From: Acidobacteriota bacterium
GTDB taxonomy: Bacteria > Acidobacteriota > UBA6911 > JACQSX01
Direction of reading: 5' to 3'
Length of the DNA: 12,893 bases
NCBI GenBank assembly: GCA_016199665.1
Contig: JACQGG010000078.1
Coordinates: 1-12,893 of the forward strand
The notes below the pieces were generated by a model. The model was not told the DNA's origin. It saw only the letters and a program-made list of their open reading frames with translations, and ran no database searches. The number at the start of each line of letters is the position of its first letter. Within the stretch, counting starts at the first letter, position 1. The position numbers and the translations under genes are program-made. Below are positions 1 to 6,327 of this stretch, in pieces.

Positions 1-1
1 C

Positions 2-1396
2 GGCGGAGTCACCGTCACCTATACCTACGACAGATCCGGCAATCTGCTCAATCAGGTGACCGCAAATCCCGTCGGGTTTTCCTTCCCTTTCTATCAGGCA
101 GCCGCGGGCGTTTTCAGCGGTTTTGCCGTCTCCAACTTCTCCGACCGGAGCGCAGCGCTCAGCTTTACCGCCTTCAGCCCGAACGGACAGAATCTGCCGT
201 TCACGCGCAATCCCTTTAACTTCACGTTGGATGCAGGGAGGCAGCTTTCGCAGCTCGGCCATGAAATCTTCAGCGTTGACGCCTCCACAACGCAAAACGG
301 CTGGGTTCGACTCTCCACTGACAACGCAGACATCGGCAGTTTTTTCCTGACGGGAACGGGACTGCAGCTGGATGGTTCAGTGGCCTTGACGCAGCAGTCC
401 AGGAAACTCTACTTTACGCGCGTCTTTGAAGGGGCAACCGCCTTTCGCGGGAAGCCCGCCACGACGTTCATCAGCCTCGCCAATCCGAACGATCAAGCGA
501 TCGTGGTGCGATTTACTCTGTTGGGTCCGTTGCCCGGGCCGTCGCTGGGATCGGTCACCTTGAACATTCCGGCCAAGGGCTTCCTGCTGCGAACCGTGGG
601 GCAGTTTGTCGGGCAGCCGAATCTCTCGGTCTCCAACGGCTATGTCCAGGCGGAAGTCACCGAAGGCAATGGGGCGGTCGGCTTTGAGTTGCTGCAGATG
701 AGCAGTCAGACGACCGTCATGGGCTTGAATGCGTCTTTTGGCAACAGCGCCAATCAGTCATTCTCGGCGCAGTTGGCGACCGGCGCTGTTTTCTTTACGG
801 ATCTCAAGCTGGTGAATACGAGCGCGCAGCCGCGGGCGGTGACGGCGCGCGCGGTGGCGGAGGATGGAAGCGTGCTGGGCACGCCCGCGACACTCAACCT
901 GGCCTCGGGTGAAGCGCTGCAGAGAGACGCGGCAGAGCTTTTTGACTTGGGCGCCGCCTCCGTTGCGGGGTCGATTCGTGTGGAAGCCGACGGGCCCGGC
1001 GTGATCGGCGACATTATTTTCGGCGATCCTTCGAACCTGAATTATGCCGCCGCCGTTCCCCTCCAGGCTCAAACATTCACTAAGGCGGTCTTCAGCCAGG
1101 TGGCGAACACGGCCGATATTTTCACCGGACTCGCGTTGTACAATCCGGGAACCTCGCCGTCCATTGTGACCCTTGAAGTCTTCTCGGCTCAGTCCACGCT
1201 CACGGGTTCGGTGGGTTTGATTATTGATGGGGGCAAGAGGTTGTCCAAGCTGGTGGGTGAGCTGATGCCTTCGACCGTTCCACAATCGGGTGGCTACATC
1301 ATCATTCGCTCCACGCAGCCCATCATCGCGCAGCAGCTTTTCGGAGACTCGGGTCTGAATTTTCTGTCGTCGGTGCCGCCCACGCTTGTGCAATAA
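2..1396 (+). CDS. C-terminal part of a large modular surface/secreted protein (5' end outside window)
   Basis: The frame is open to the left edge, so the start is not in this window. An in-frame GTG at 56 is unlikely to be the true start because coding continues upstream; residues before it include YTYDRSGNLL, which resembles an RHS/YD repeat. Numbering from codon 56, four tandem modules of about 110 residues follow (roughly 8-111, 116-229, 236-336, 340-445). Each has an early strand such as GFAVSNF, TFISLANP, DLKLVNT or GLALYNPG (near 22, 137, 248, 357), a central AGRQLSQLG/KGFLLRTVG/SGEALQRDA/GGKRLSKLV segment (near 60, 174, 284, 393), and a closing GxxxxxS...FGD-like strand. The pattern suggests beta-sandwich modules, probably extracellular. 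No catalytic residues, membrane anchor or sorting signal is visible before the stop. Function unknown; adhesin or cell-surface structural protein is inference. Confidence 0.8.
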   Translation, partial: GGVTVTYTYDRSGNLLNQVTANPVGFSFPFYQAAAGVFSGFAVSNFSDRSAALSFTAFSPNGQNLPFTRNPFNFTLDAGRQLSQLGHEIFSVDASTTQNGWVRLSTDNADIGSFFLTGTGLQLDGSVALTQQSRKLYFTRVFEGATAFRGKPATTFISLANPNDQAIVVRFTLLGPLPGPSLGSVTLNIPAKGFLLRTVGQFVGQPNLSVSNGYVQAEVTEGNGAVGFELLQMSSQTTVMGLNASFGNSANQSFSAQLATGAVFFTDLKLVNTSAQPRAVTARAVAEDGSVLGTPATLNLASGEALQRDAAELFDLGAASVAGSIRVEADGPGVIGDIIFGDPSNLNYAAAVPLQAQTFTKAVFSQVANTADIFTGLALYNPGTSPSIVTLEVFSAQSTLTGSVGLIIDGGKRLSKLVGELMPSTVPQSGGYIIIRSTQPIIAQQLFGDSGLNFLSSVPPTLVQ

Positions 1397-1406
1397 GCTG
1401 CAGAAA

Positions 1407-1427
1407 GCCGCAGACGGCCATTTTTTT
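1407..1427 (+). terminator. weak candidate intrinsic terminator
   Basis: GCCG-CAGA-CGGC forms a short 4-bp stem (1407-1418), followed two bases later by seven T residues (1421-1427). It lies just after the stop of the modular protein, in the gap before the convergent hydrolase gene. The stem is short, so this is only a candidate. Confidence 0.3.
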
Positions 1428-1468
1428 CGCAGGAGCGCCGTCGTCCGGGTCGCATCCGGCCGGCCAAT

Positions 1469-2335
1469 TCAGGGGTTGGCTCTTCGGTGCAACTGGACGT
1501 GGCGGAACATGCCTTCGATGTTCAAAGGCAGGAACTCCTTGTACTGGCCCCAACTGCTGTACTTTTCCATCTTGACCAGCGCCTTAATCTCCTCCAGAGA
1601 CTTCTTCTCCCGCGCATAACGCAGCACCTGATCGCGCAGTTCCTCCAGGTAGCGCCGAAACAGCGCCACATGGTCCTTGCGCCCGGTGGACATCCCGTGT
1701 CCCAGCACCAGCGTGTCGAAATCGAGTGCCTCCACCCGTTTTAGGGATTCAATCCAGTCTTCAACATAGGCGTCCGGGAAATCCTGGTAAGGCAGCGTTT
1801 CGATGGCAATGAAGTCAACGGCGAACAGGACCCGCTCGGCCGGGAACAGCAGCACGATCATGTTGTCGGAGTGATTCTTGCCCAGGTGGATGAGTTGGAC
1901 TTCTTTGCCGCCCAGTTCAATGTTGAGCCGGTCGGAAAAAACGATTTGAGGGGTGGCCGTGGGGCGCTTCTCGCCCAGAATTGCAGCCTTGGCATTCTCA
2001 TGGGCGACGACCAGAGCCGTGTCTGCAAAAACCTGGCCGCCGGAAATGTGGTCGTCATGGTCGTGGCTGTAGATGAGGTACTTGACAGGGCGTGAAAATC
2101 GCTTCGCCAGCTCTTCCTTCAACCACTGGGCGGCCTCCGGATTGATCGGATCGCCAACGATAATTCCGGCGGGAGTCACCATAAACACAGAGAAGTGAAA
2201 GAGGTTGCGAAATCGATAGACATCTCCGCTAACGCGGGTGATCTCGCGGGCTGGCGGCTGCTGGCCGAAAGCGGTCCAGGAAGGCAATGCAAGAAATGCG
2301 AACGCGGCGGCGATGAGAGCAAACTTTCTAGACAT
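1469..2335 (-). CDS. exported metallo-beta-lactamase-fold metallohydrolase
   Basis: A 288-residue zinc-hydrolase-fold protein. The N-terminus has SRK followed by a hydrophobic run and TAFGQQ, a plausible signal peptide, so it is probably periplasmic or secreted. The zinc-site motif HDHDDH covers H91, H93, D95 and H96. Further likely ligands are H155 (GKNHSDN), D174 (LFAVD) and H212 (LGHG), so the dinuclear site looks complete. Substrate is unknown; the family includes lactamases, lactonases, thioesterases and SoxH-like proteins. The ATG at 2335 is preceded directly by an in-frame GTG (2338), and GGAGG at 2350-2346 could serve either codon, so the start is uncertain by one residue. It is transcribed divergently from the dihydroorotate dehydrogenase gene, and no neighbour indicates its pathway. 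Confidence 0.88.
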   Translation of the reverse strand: MSRKFALIAAAFAFLALPSWTAFGQQPPAREITRVSGDVYRFRNLFHFSVFMVTPAGIIVGDPINPEAAQWLKEELAKRFSRPVKYLIYSHDHDDHISGGQVFADTALVVAHENAKAAILGEKRPTATPQIVFSDRLNIELGGKEVQLIHLGKNHSDNMIVLLFPAERVLFAVDFIAIETLPYQDFPDAYVEDWIESLKRVEALDFDTLVLGHGMSTGRKDHVALFRRYLEELRDQVLRYAREKKSLEEIKALVKMEKYSSWGQYKEFLPLNIEGMFRHVQLHRRANP

Positions 2336-2405
2336 CACGGTCTCTCCTCCATAGCTTCACAAAGCGAAAAAAGTTGGAATCAACTGACAGTCTTCCAAGC
2401 TTAAG

Positions 2406-2434
2406 ATTCTACCTGCAGGATTGCGAAATTTGAA
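2406..2434 (-). promoter_or_regulatory. candidate sigma70-type promoter for the hydrolase gene
   Basis: On the minus strand, TTCAAA (2434-2429) and TAGAAT (2411-2406) are separated by exactly 17 bases. They match the -35 and -10 consensus at 4/6 and 5/6 positions. The predicted transcript would start near 2399 and have a leader of about 60 bases carrying the GGAGG ribosome site. Found by eye only. Confidence 0.35.
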
Positions 2435-2450
2435 GCCGAGTTTCGGATCT

Positions 2451-2473
2451 GAGCCTTGCAGGCGCAAGGGCTC
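2451..2473. other. imperfect hairpin in the divergent intergenic region
   Basis: GAGCCTTGC (2451-2459) pairs with GCAAGGGCTC (2464-2473) apart from one bulged G, leaving a 4-base loop. It lies in the 2336-2625 spacer between the divergent hydrolase and dihydroorotate dehydrogenase genes and has only a short AT stretch after it. It could sit in the leader of the downstream gene. No known riboswitch or PyrR-type motif was recognised. The rest of the spacer shows nothing clear. Confidence 0.25.
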
Positions 2474-2625
2474 AATTTGGGCCGTCGCGGCGCCGCTGGA
2501 CGCATTGCCGATTTCTTCGGTAGTATGAGAAGAGCGTTGTCGGATTGCACGGTGGCTGTTGCGCCCGGCGGCGCCCTTTCCGGTCGGTCCGGTTGTTGCT
2601 TCTTGGATTCGCTGCTGGGGGCAGC

Positions 2626-3774
2626 TTGCTTTACACGAGAGTAATCCGCCCGTTGCTCTTCACTCTGGATCCAGAGCTGTCGCATCGAAGCGCCATTCGA
2701 TTTGGCCGCTGGCTCAGCGGGCTTTCTGTAGCCCATGGTTTGTTGCGGCGGGCGTATGACATCCAGTTTCAGGAATTGTCCGTCGAGGCATTTGGCTTGG
2801 GCTTTAGAAATCCAGTGGGCCTGGCCGCGGGGTTTGACAAGCACGGCGAAATCTGCGCTCTGATGCCGCGTCTGGGGTTCGGGCATGTGGAAGTCGGATC
2901 GGTGAGCCTGCGGCCCTGGCCGGGCAATCCTTCTCCCACGCTTTTGCGGCTACCCAGGGACCATGGGTTGATCAACCGTCTGGGCCTCAATAGTGAAGGG
3001 TCCGAAGTGGTGCAGGCGCGCCTTCAGAACATGAAGTTTGAGATCCCGACTGGTGTCAGCCTGGTGAAGACCGCCGACCCGGCAATCAGCGGCGGAGAAG
3101 CCATCGAGGACTATCTAGAGAATTTTGCGAGATTCTACGACCGGGCCGACTTTATCACCTTGAACCTGAGTTGTCCCAATACGGTGGATGGCAGGACTTT
3201 CGAAGACCCGCAGGCCCTGGAGCCGTTTCTCAATGCGCTCCGGCTGGAGGAAGTGAAGCTGAAGGCCGGCTCCAGGGCAAAGCCCGTTCTGATCAAGCTG
3301 TCCCCTGACCTGGATGATGAAACGCTGGACCGGGTTCTGGCGCTCGCAGAAAGGAGTGGAATCAGCGGCTACGTGATCGCCAATACCACGGCCAGACGTG
3401 AGGACTTGAAAACGCCCGCTCCCGTCCTTGCAGGCTTTGGAACCGGGGGTCTCAGCGGCCTTCCTTTGACTCGATACGCGCGCGCCATGGTCAGGAAAGT
3501 CTGGACCAGAACCCGCGGCCGGCGCCCCATCATAGCCTGCGGCGGCATAGGGTGCGATCCCCGAAGGCATCCAGCCGAAGCGGTTTGGGAGTACCTGACG
3601 CTGGGAGCAACGCTGGTCCAGCTTCACACCGGCTTGATCTATTGCGGTCCTTCGATTGTCAGGCTTATCAACGAGGAACTGGTGCGAATTCTCCGCAGGA
3701 ACGGGTTCTCGAGTCTTGCAGAATTCTTTCAGAAAAGGAAAGAACAATTGACACAGTCTGAGGGGGGGGGCTGA
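2626..3774 (+). CDS. pyrD: dihydroorotate dehydrogenase, class 2 (quinone)-like, with a Cys at the catalytic-base position
   Basis: Oxidises dihydroorotate to orotate in pyrimidine synthesis; class 2 enzymes pass electrons to membrane quinones. From a TTG at 2626 the product is 382 residues. Its N-terminus (LYTRVIRPLLFTLDPE) matches the class 2 membrane-associated helices, and GGGGG lies just upstream. A longer reading from TTG 2545 would add 27 residues, including an Arg-rich then Leu-rich stretch, and cannot be excluded. Conserved pieces: GLAAGFDKHGE (65-75), INRLGLN (116-122), LNLSCPNT (179-186), IKLSPD (223-228), ANTT (252-255), GGLSG (274-278) and CGGIG (305-309) of the FMN barrel. Two deviations: C183 sits where class 2 enzymes have Ser, as in class 1; and the usual IGKNK and NTPGLR segments read LVKTAD and NTVDGR. 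The 3' end contains a run of nine G (3762-3770). Confidence 0.87.
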   Translation: MLYTRVIRPLLFTLDPELSHRSAIRFGRWLSGLSVAHGLLRRAYDIQFQELSVEAFGLGFRNPVGLAAGFDKHGEICALMPRLGFGHVEVGSVSLRPWPGNPSPTLLRLPRDHGLINRLGLNSEGSEVVQARLQNMKFEIPTGVSLVKTADPAISGGEAIEDYLENFARFYDRADFITLNLSCPNTVDGRTFEDPQALEPFLNALRLEEVKLKAGSRAKPVLIKLSPDLDDETLDRVLALAERSGISGYVIANTTARREDLKTPAPVLAGFGTGGLSGLPLTRYARAMVRKVWTRTRGRRPIIACGGIGCDPRRHPAEAVWEYLTLGATLVQLHTGLIYCGPSIVRLINEELVRILRRNGFSSLAEFFQKRKEQLTQSEGGG

Positions 3775-3778
3775 CACG

Positions 3779-3922
3779 TGTCGCGTCCAACAAAGGGTTG
3801 CGTATTTGCGCGACGCGACATTGGACCAAGTTCGTCAGCGAGCCGCGCGCGTCAGCAAGCGGCGCGCTAACTCATTGATTCCGCGCCGCTCCCTGGCGGT
3901 CGCGGTTCGGTGACGAACTTGG
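3779..3922. repeat. palindromic intergenic element between convergent pyrD and pyrE-like genes
   Basis: Three inverted repeats lie in the convergent spacer. Stem A is TGTCGCGTC (3779-3787) with GACGCGACA (3812-3820), perfect over 9 bp. Stem B is a 22-bp arm (3826-3847) matching the reverse complement of 3901-3922 with two mismatches. Inside B, AGCGGCGCG (3858-3866) pairs perfectly with CGCGCCGCT (3882-3890). The element ends one base before the pyrE-like stop codon. There is no T tract on either side, so it is not a textbook intrinsic terminator. It could be a bidirectional terminator/mRNA-end structure or a dispersed palindromic (REP/MITE-like) element. Confidence 0.7.
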
Positions 3923-3923
3923 C

Positions 3924-4568
3924 CTAGCCGCCGGCACTTTCCAGGTAAGCCAGAGTCTCCCGGTACTGCTCTTCCGTGATCAGCCGGCTGGACCGGTAGC
4001 CGTCCAAGAGATCAACCAGGCGGTAAGCAAAAACGCACGGGTATCCCTGCTTGTTCAGCTCCTCCACGCCGCCTTGCTGCCGGTCAATCAGGACGATGAC
4101 CGAAGAGACCTTTAAGCCGTTTTCCTCCAGCGACCTGATGGCCTCCAGCTTGCTGTGAGACCGGGTGATGAGGTCATCCACCAGCAGGCACTTTTGGCCG
4201 GGATGCCAGGCACCATCGATGCGGGTGGTCATGCCGTGGGTTCGAGCATCGAGTCGGGGGGAAACCATGGGAAGGTTGAGATGGGAACACATCAGCGTCG
4301 CAATCGGAGTACTTGCCGTCGGGACATCCGCGATGACATCGAAATCCAGACCCGAAGCAAGGGCCAGATACAGGTCGACGGTTTCCTTCAAGACCTGCGG
4401 GTAGGAGCGGATAATGCGTAAATTGACGTAGATGGGCGAGAGGGGCGCATCCGGCTGGCTCTCATGGAGCTTGAGCCGAAATAACGGAGGGCCAAACTTG
4501 ACCGCGCCAATCTGAAAAAGATCCAGCGCAACCTTGTCTTTAAGTTCACCCAGTTTCACGCGTGTCAC
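3924..4568 (-). CDS. pyrE: orotate phosphoribosyltransferase-like protein with altered catalytic loops
   Basis: OPRT joins orotate to PRPP to make orotidine monophosphate. The 214 residues match the family length (E. coli about 213) and overall pattern: LDLFQIGAVKFG near 16-26, SPIYVNLR (44-51), DVPTASTPIAT (81-91), RIDG (116-119) and the PRPP-binding VDDLIT (130-135). The flexible loop reads RLDARTHG (105-112). The catalytic Lys of known OPRTs (Salmonella K103) is R109, while the His (H105 equivalent) is kept as H111. The phosphate-binding loop after DDLIT is RSHS instead of a TGGS/AGT-like sequence, and about five residues are inserted before SPIYVNLR. Start is GTG 4568; GTG 4559 is an alternative. 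A possible -10 TAGAAT is at 4622-4617, without a convincing -35. OPRT-like is secure; activity on orotate is not. Confidence 0.75.
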   Translation of the reverse strand: MTRVKLGELKDKVALDLFQIGAVKFGPPLFRLKLHESQPDAPLSPIYVNLRIIRSYPQVLKETVDLYLALASGLDFDVIADVPTASTPIATLMCSHLNLPMVSPRLDARTHGMTTRIDGAWHPGQKCLLVDDLITRSHSKLEAIRSLEENGLKVSSVIVLIDRQQGGVEELNKQGYPCVFAYRLVDLLDGYRSSRLITEEQYRETLAYLESAGG

Positions 4569-4673
4569 ACAAGGCCCCCAGACTCGCTGCCATCGGCTAT
4601 CACCGGAATCGCACGCATTCTACACCATCCCCCGTTCCGATCCCCGAGAACAGGCTTGCATTTCTGGTCGCAG

Positions 4674-4699
4674 CGCCGGCTGAATGGAAAGCGCCGGCG
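4674..4699 (-). terminator. GC-rich hairpin downstream of the heme-copper-oxidase-like gene
   Basis: CGCCGGC (4674-4680) and GCCGGCG (4693-4699) form a perfect 7-bp stem with a 12-base loop, 26 bases past the stop of the minus-strand membrane protein gene. No T tract follows, so its role in termination is uncertain. The rest of the 4569-4725 gap shows nothing beyond a weak -10-like box. Confidence 0.25.
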
Positions 4700-4725
4700 G
4701 GTCAGCTCGTGGCATTATGAACAGA

Positions 4726-5151
4726 TCACTTAGCCACTGGAAACCGGATTCGCTTCCAGATGCTGAGCACGAATAGGAAGATGCCGAACATCTGCAGCAG
4801 GGAAGAAGCCACCAGCAGGCGGGCGGCGGACTCGGCTCCTGAAAACGGCTCGAAAATGACGCGCAGGATCAAGCCTGCGTTCAGCAGGAAATAATTGGCC
4901 CAGGCCAGCCGGTCGCGCGCGACGTCCCGGAGCGCTTGTCCGGCGGGGCGCGGGAACATCCAGTACGCCACGCCCATGATCATCATCATGATGAATCCGA
5001 CACTGATCATGTGATTGTGCACGGTGATGAATTCATGCGAAACTTCGATCTGAAACCATCCTTTATTGATCAGCAGGAATCCTCCCAGTGCGGTACCCAG
5101 CAAGAGATAGGTCACTGCCGTTTTGATGAACAGCCTGTGCAATGTCAGCAC
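4726..5151 (-). CDS. small membrane protein resembling part of heme-copper oxidase subunit I
   Basis: A 141-residue protein with four predicted membrane helices (about 9-28, 48-67, 85-100, 112-132). The segment VHNHMISVGF...GVAYWMFPRP (44-69) carries H45 and H47 and resembles the His-containing helix and following YxxPR turn of cbb3-type oxidase or NnrS-like proteins; H39 is nearby. Full oxidase subunits have 12 or more helices, so this cannot be a complete enzyme. It may be a stand-alone heme-binding or assembly-type membrane protein. The GTG at 5151 is chosen because AAGGAGG (5163-5157) sits five bases upstream; reading back to 5205 would add 18 residues encoded by the heptad repeat. No other respiratory gene is in the window. 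Identity is by visual resemblance only. Confidence 0.72.
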   Translation of the reverse strand: MLTLHRLFIKTAVTYLLLGTALGGFLLINKGWFQIEVSHEFITVHNHMISVGFIMMMIMGVAYWMFPRPAGQALRDVARDRLAWANYFLLNAGLILRVIFEPFSGAESAARLLVASSLLQMFGIFLFVLSIWKRIRFPVAK

Positions 5152-5170
5152 GTTGTCCTCCTTGCATCGA

Positions 5171-5226
5171 CGTTGAACGCTGGAGGTCGAACGTTCAACC
5201 TCCAATATTGAGCCTTGAACCTCAGG
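5171..5226. repeat. degenerate 7-bp tandem repeat array A
   Basis: Eight consecutive heptads, CGTTGAA CGCTGGA and so on to CCTTGAA CCTCAGG, keep a strict 7-base register but vary in sequence. The array ends 8 bases upstream of the ribosome site of the membrane protein gene. It also allows two mutually exclusive stems: GTTGAACG (5172-5179) with CGTTCAAC (5192-5199), or TGGAGGT (5181-5187) with ACCTCCA (5198-5204). The remaining gap to 5336 has only an A-rich direct repeat (ATGAAAAG twice, 5313-5330). Confidence 0.7.
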
Positions 5227-5336
5227 CGCACCTCGATCGCCAAACCCTCATCTGAAGCGTCCGGCTCACCAACCGTGGGCGGCCGTGGATGAGGAGTGAA
5301 CGCTTCTGATTCATGAAAAGAAATGAAAAGGAAGAG

Positions 5337-5900
5337 TCATTCGTCCAGCAATGCCAGGAACTCCTTGATGATGCGCGCCGTCAGTCCCCAGACCACCTCC
5401 CCGGCATAATCGTAGAAATAAAGTGGAGACGGCTGGTGGTGCCATATCACAAGTTCACTCCTGGGTTTGGTTCGCCGGAAGAACTCCAGCGGGACATTTA
5501 GGACTTTCTCCACTTCGCGAGGGTTCGGTGACAGGCGGGCGCCCGCCTCAATGAATCCTACAAATGGAGTCACCAGCACGTCCGTGACCGCGAGGTAATC
5601 GTGAAATTGACCGAGAACTTCAATTTGGGTGGGCGGGATCCCCAGCTCTTCCTGGGTTTCCCGAAGAGCGGTGAAGCCGAGGGATACATCTGCAACATCA
5701 AACATGCCGCCGGGAAAAGAAACCTGCCCTTTGTGAGTGGCCACGTGATGGGTGCGCAAAGTCAAGAGAAAATGAGGCTGGCGATGCTGTTCCACAATCG
5801 GGACCAGGATTGCCGCACGCGGCCTGCCCTGCTGCTGAAGAACGCGAATCGGGCAGGCGGCAAGGGTTTGCTGGATTCGCTTTTTGAAACCCTCCATCAT
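5337..5900 (-). CDS. Nudix hydrolase, CoA pyrophosphatase (NudL/YeaB)-like
   Basis: Members of this subfamily cleave CoA and related molecules into 3',5'-ADP and phosphopantetheine. The 187-residue product has the NudL-type lead-in LLTLRTHHVATHKGQVSFPGG (45-65; known pattern LLTxR...HxGQVxFPGG) and then the Nudix core ALRETQEELGI (78-88), with metal-binding E81, E84 and E85. Start choice: tandem ATG codons at 5900 and 5897 fall one base after the vapC stop and before the conserved MEGFKKRI region. Longer readings would overlap vapC and add unrelated sequence. The near-zero spacing suggests translational coupling to vapC. CoA as substrate is inferred from the family motif, not shown. Confidence 0.86.
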   Translation of the reverse strand: MMEGFKKRIQQTLAACPIRVLQQQGRPRAAILVPIVEQHRQPHFLLTLRTHHVATHKGQVSFPGGMFDVADVSLGFTALRETQEELGIPPTQIEVLGQFHDYLAVTDVLVTPFVGFIEAGARLSPNPREVEKVLNVPLEFFRRTKPRSELVIWHHQPSPLYFYDYAGEVVWGLTARIIKEFLALLDE

Positions 5901-5901
5901 G

Positions 5902-6327
5902 CTACCGGAATGGATCGACCGCGCGCACCGGTCCGTACATTCGATCATGCTGAAAATCTTCCGAAAGAAGCTCGGCAAGGCCGTAGTAGTCCGCGTAAGC
6001 CCAGACATGCGCATCGAACCAGGAAAGCTGGTAAGCGGCGGCGCCGCGAAGGGCGTTGCGTAGGATCGCCTCGTTCGGATACAGGACAGGAAACTGCGCC
6101 AGGAGTTCTTCCGCTTCCCGGCGGGCCTCTTCCGGCGTCAGCAGAGATCGACCGCCCGGCAGTGGCCGCCTAACAGCGGCGACAAACTCCACAATGGCTT
6201 GGTGCGGAACGCGAAGCCTCTCTTCGGCGATGCCGCGGCGCAGGAGGTTGGTGGCAATGCGCTGCTTGCGCGGAAACCGTGGATCAAACCGGTACACGAG
6301 GACGTTGGTGTCAACGAGAGCGGCCAC
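5902..6327 (-). CDS. vapC: VapC-family PIN-domain ribonuclease toxin
   Basis: PIN-domain endoribonuclease of a type II toxin-antitoxin pair; relatives cut tRNA or rRNA when free of antitoxin. The product is 141 residues, slightly longer than typical VapC. All four acidic metal-site residues are in place: D6 (VDTNV), E47 (IVEF), D105 (WFDAHVWA) and D124 (SEDF). An intact active site argues that it is functional. It starts with GTG at 6327, overlapping the end of the antitoxin gene by 17 bases, which is normal for vapBC and implies coupled translation. The downstream Nudix gene starts one base after its stop codon. RNA target cannot be read from sequence. Confidence 0.9.
   Translation of the reverse strand: MAALVDTNVLVYRFDPRFPRKQRIATNLLRRGIAEERLRVPHQAIVEFVAAVRRPLPGGRSLLTPEEARREAEELLAQFPVLYPNEAILRNALRGAAAYQLSWFDAHVWAYADYYGLAELLSEDFQHDRMYGPVRAVDPFR

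Noticed and set aside
758..1393. 211-codon minus-strand frame opposite the modular protein
   Set aside because: Arg/His-rich antisense shadow in a GC-rich gene; no motif.
2401..2886. 161-codon minus-strand frame across the pyrD 5' region
   Set aside because: Low-complexity, no ribosome site, overlaps pyrD, no family features.
3115..3777. 220-codon minus-strand frame opposite pyrD
   Set aside because: Overlaps the strongly supported dihydroorotate dehydrogenase; no domain recognisable.
5901..6014. Longer N-terminus for the Nudix protein, starting at 6014
   Set aside because: It would overlap vapC by over 100 bases and add residues unlike the family; tandem ATG codons at 5900/5897 fit better.
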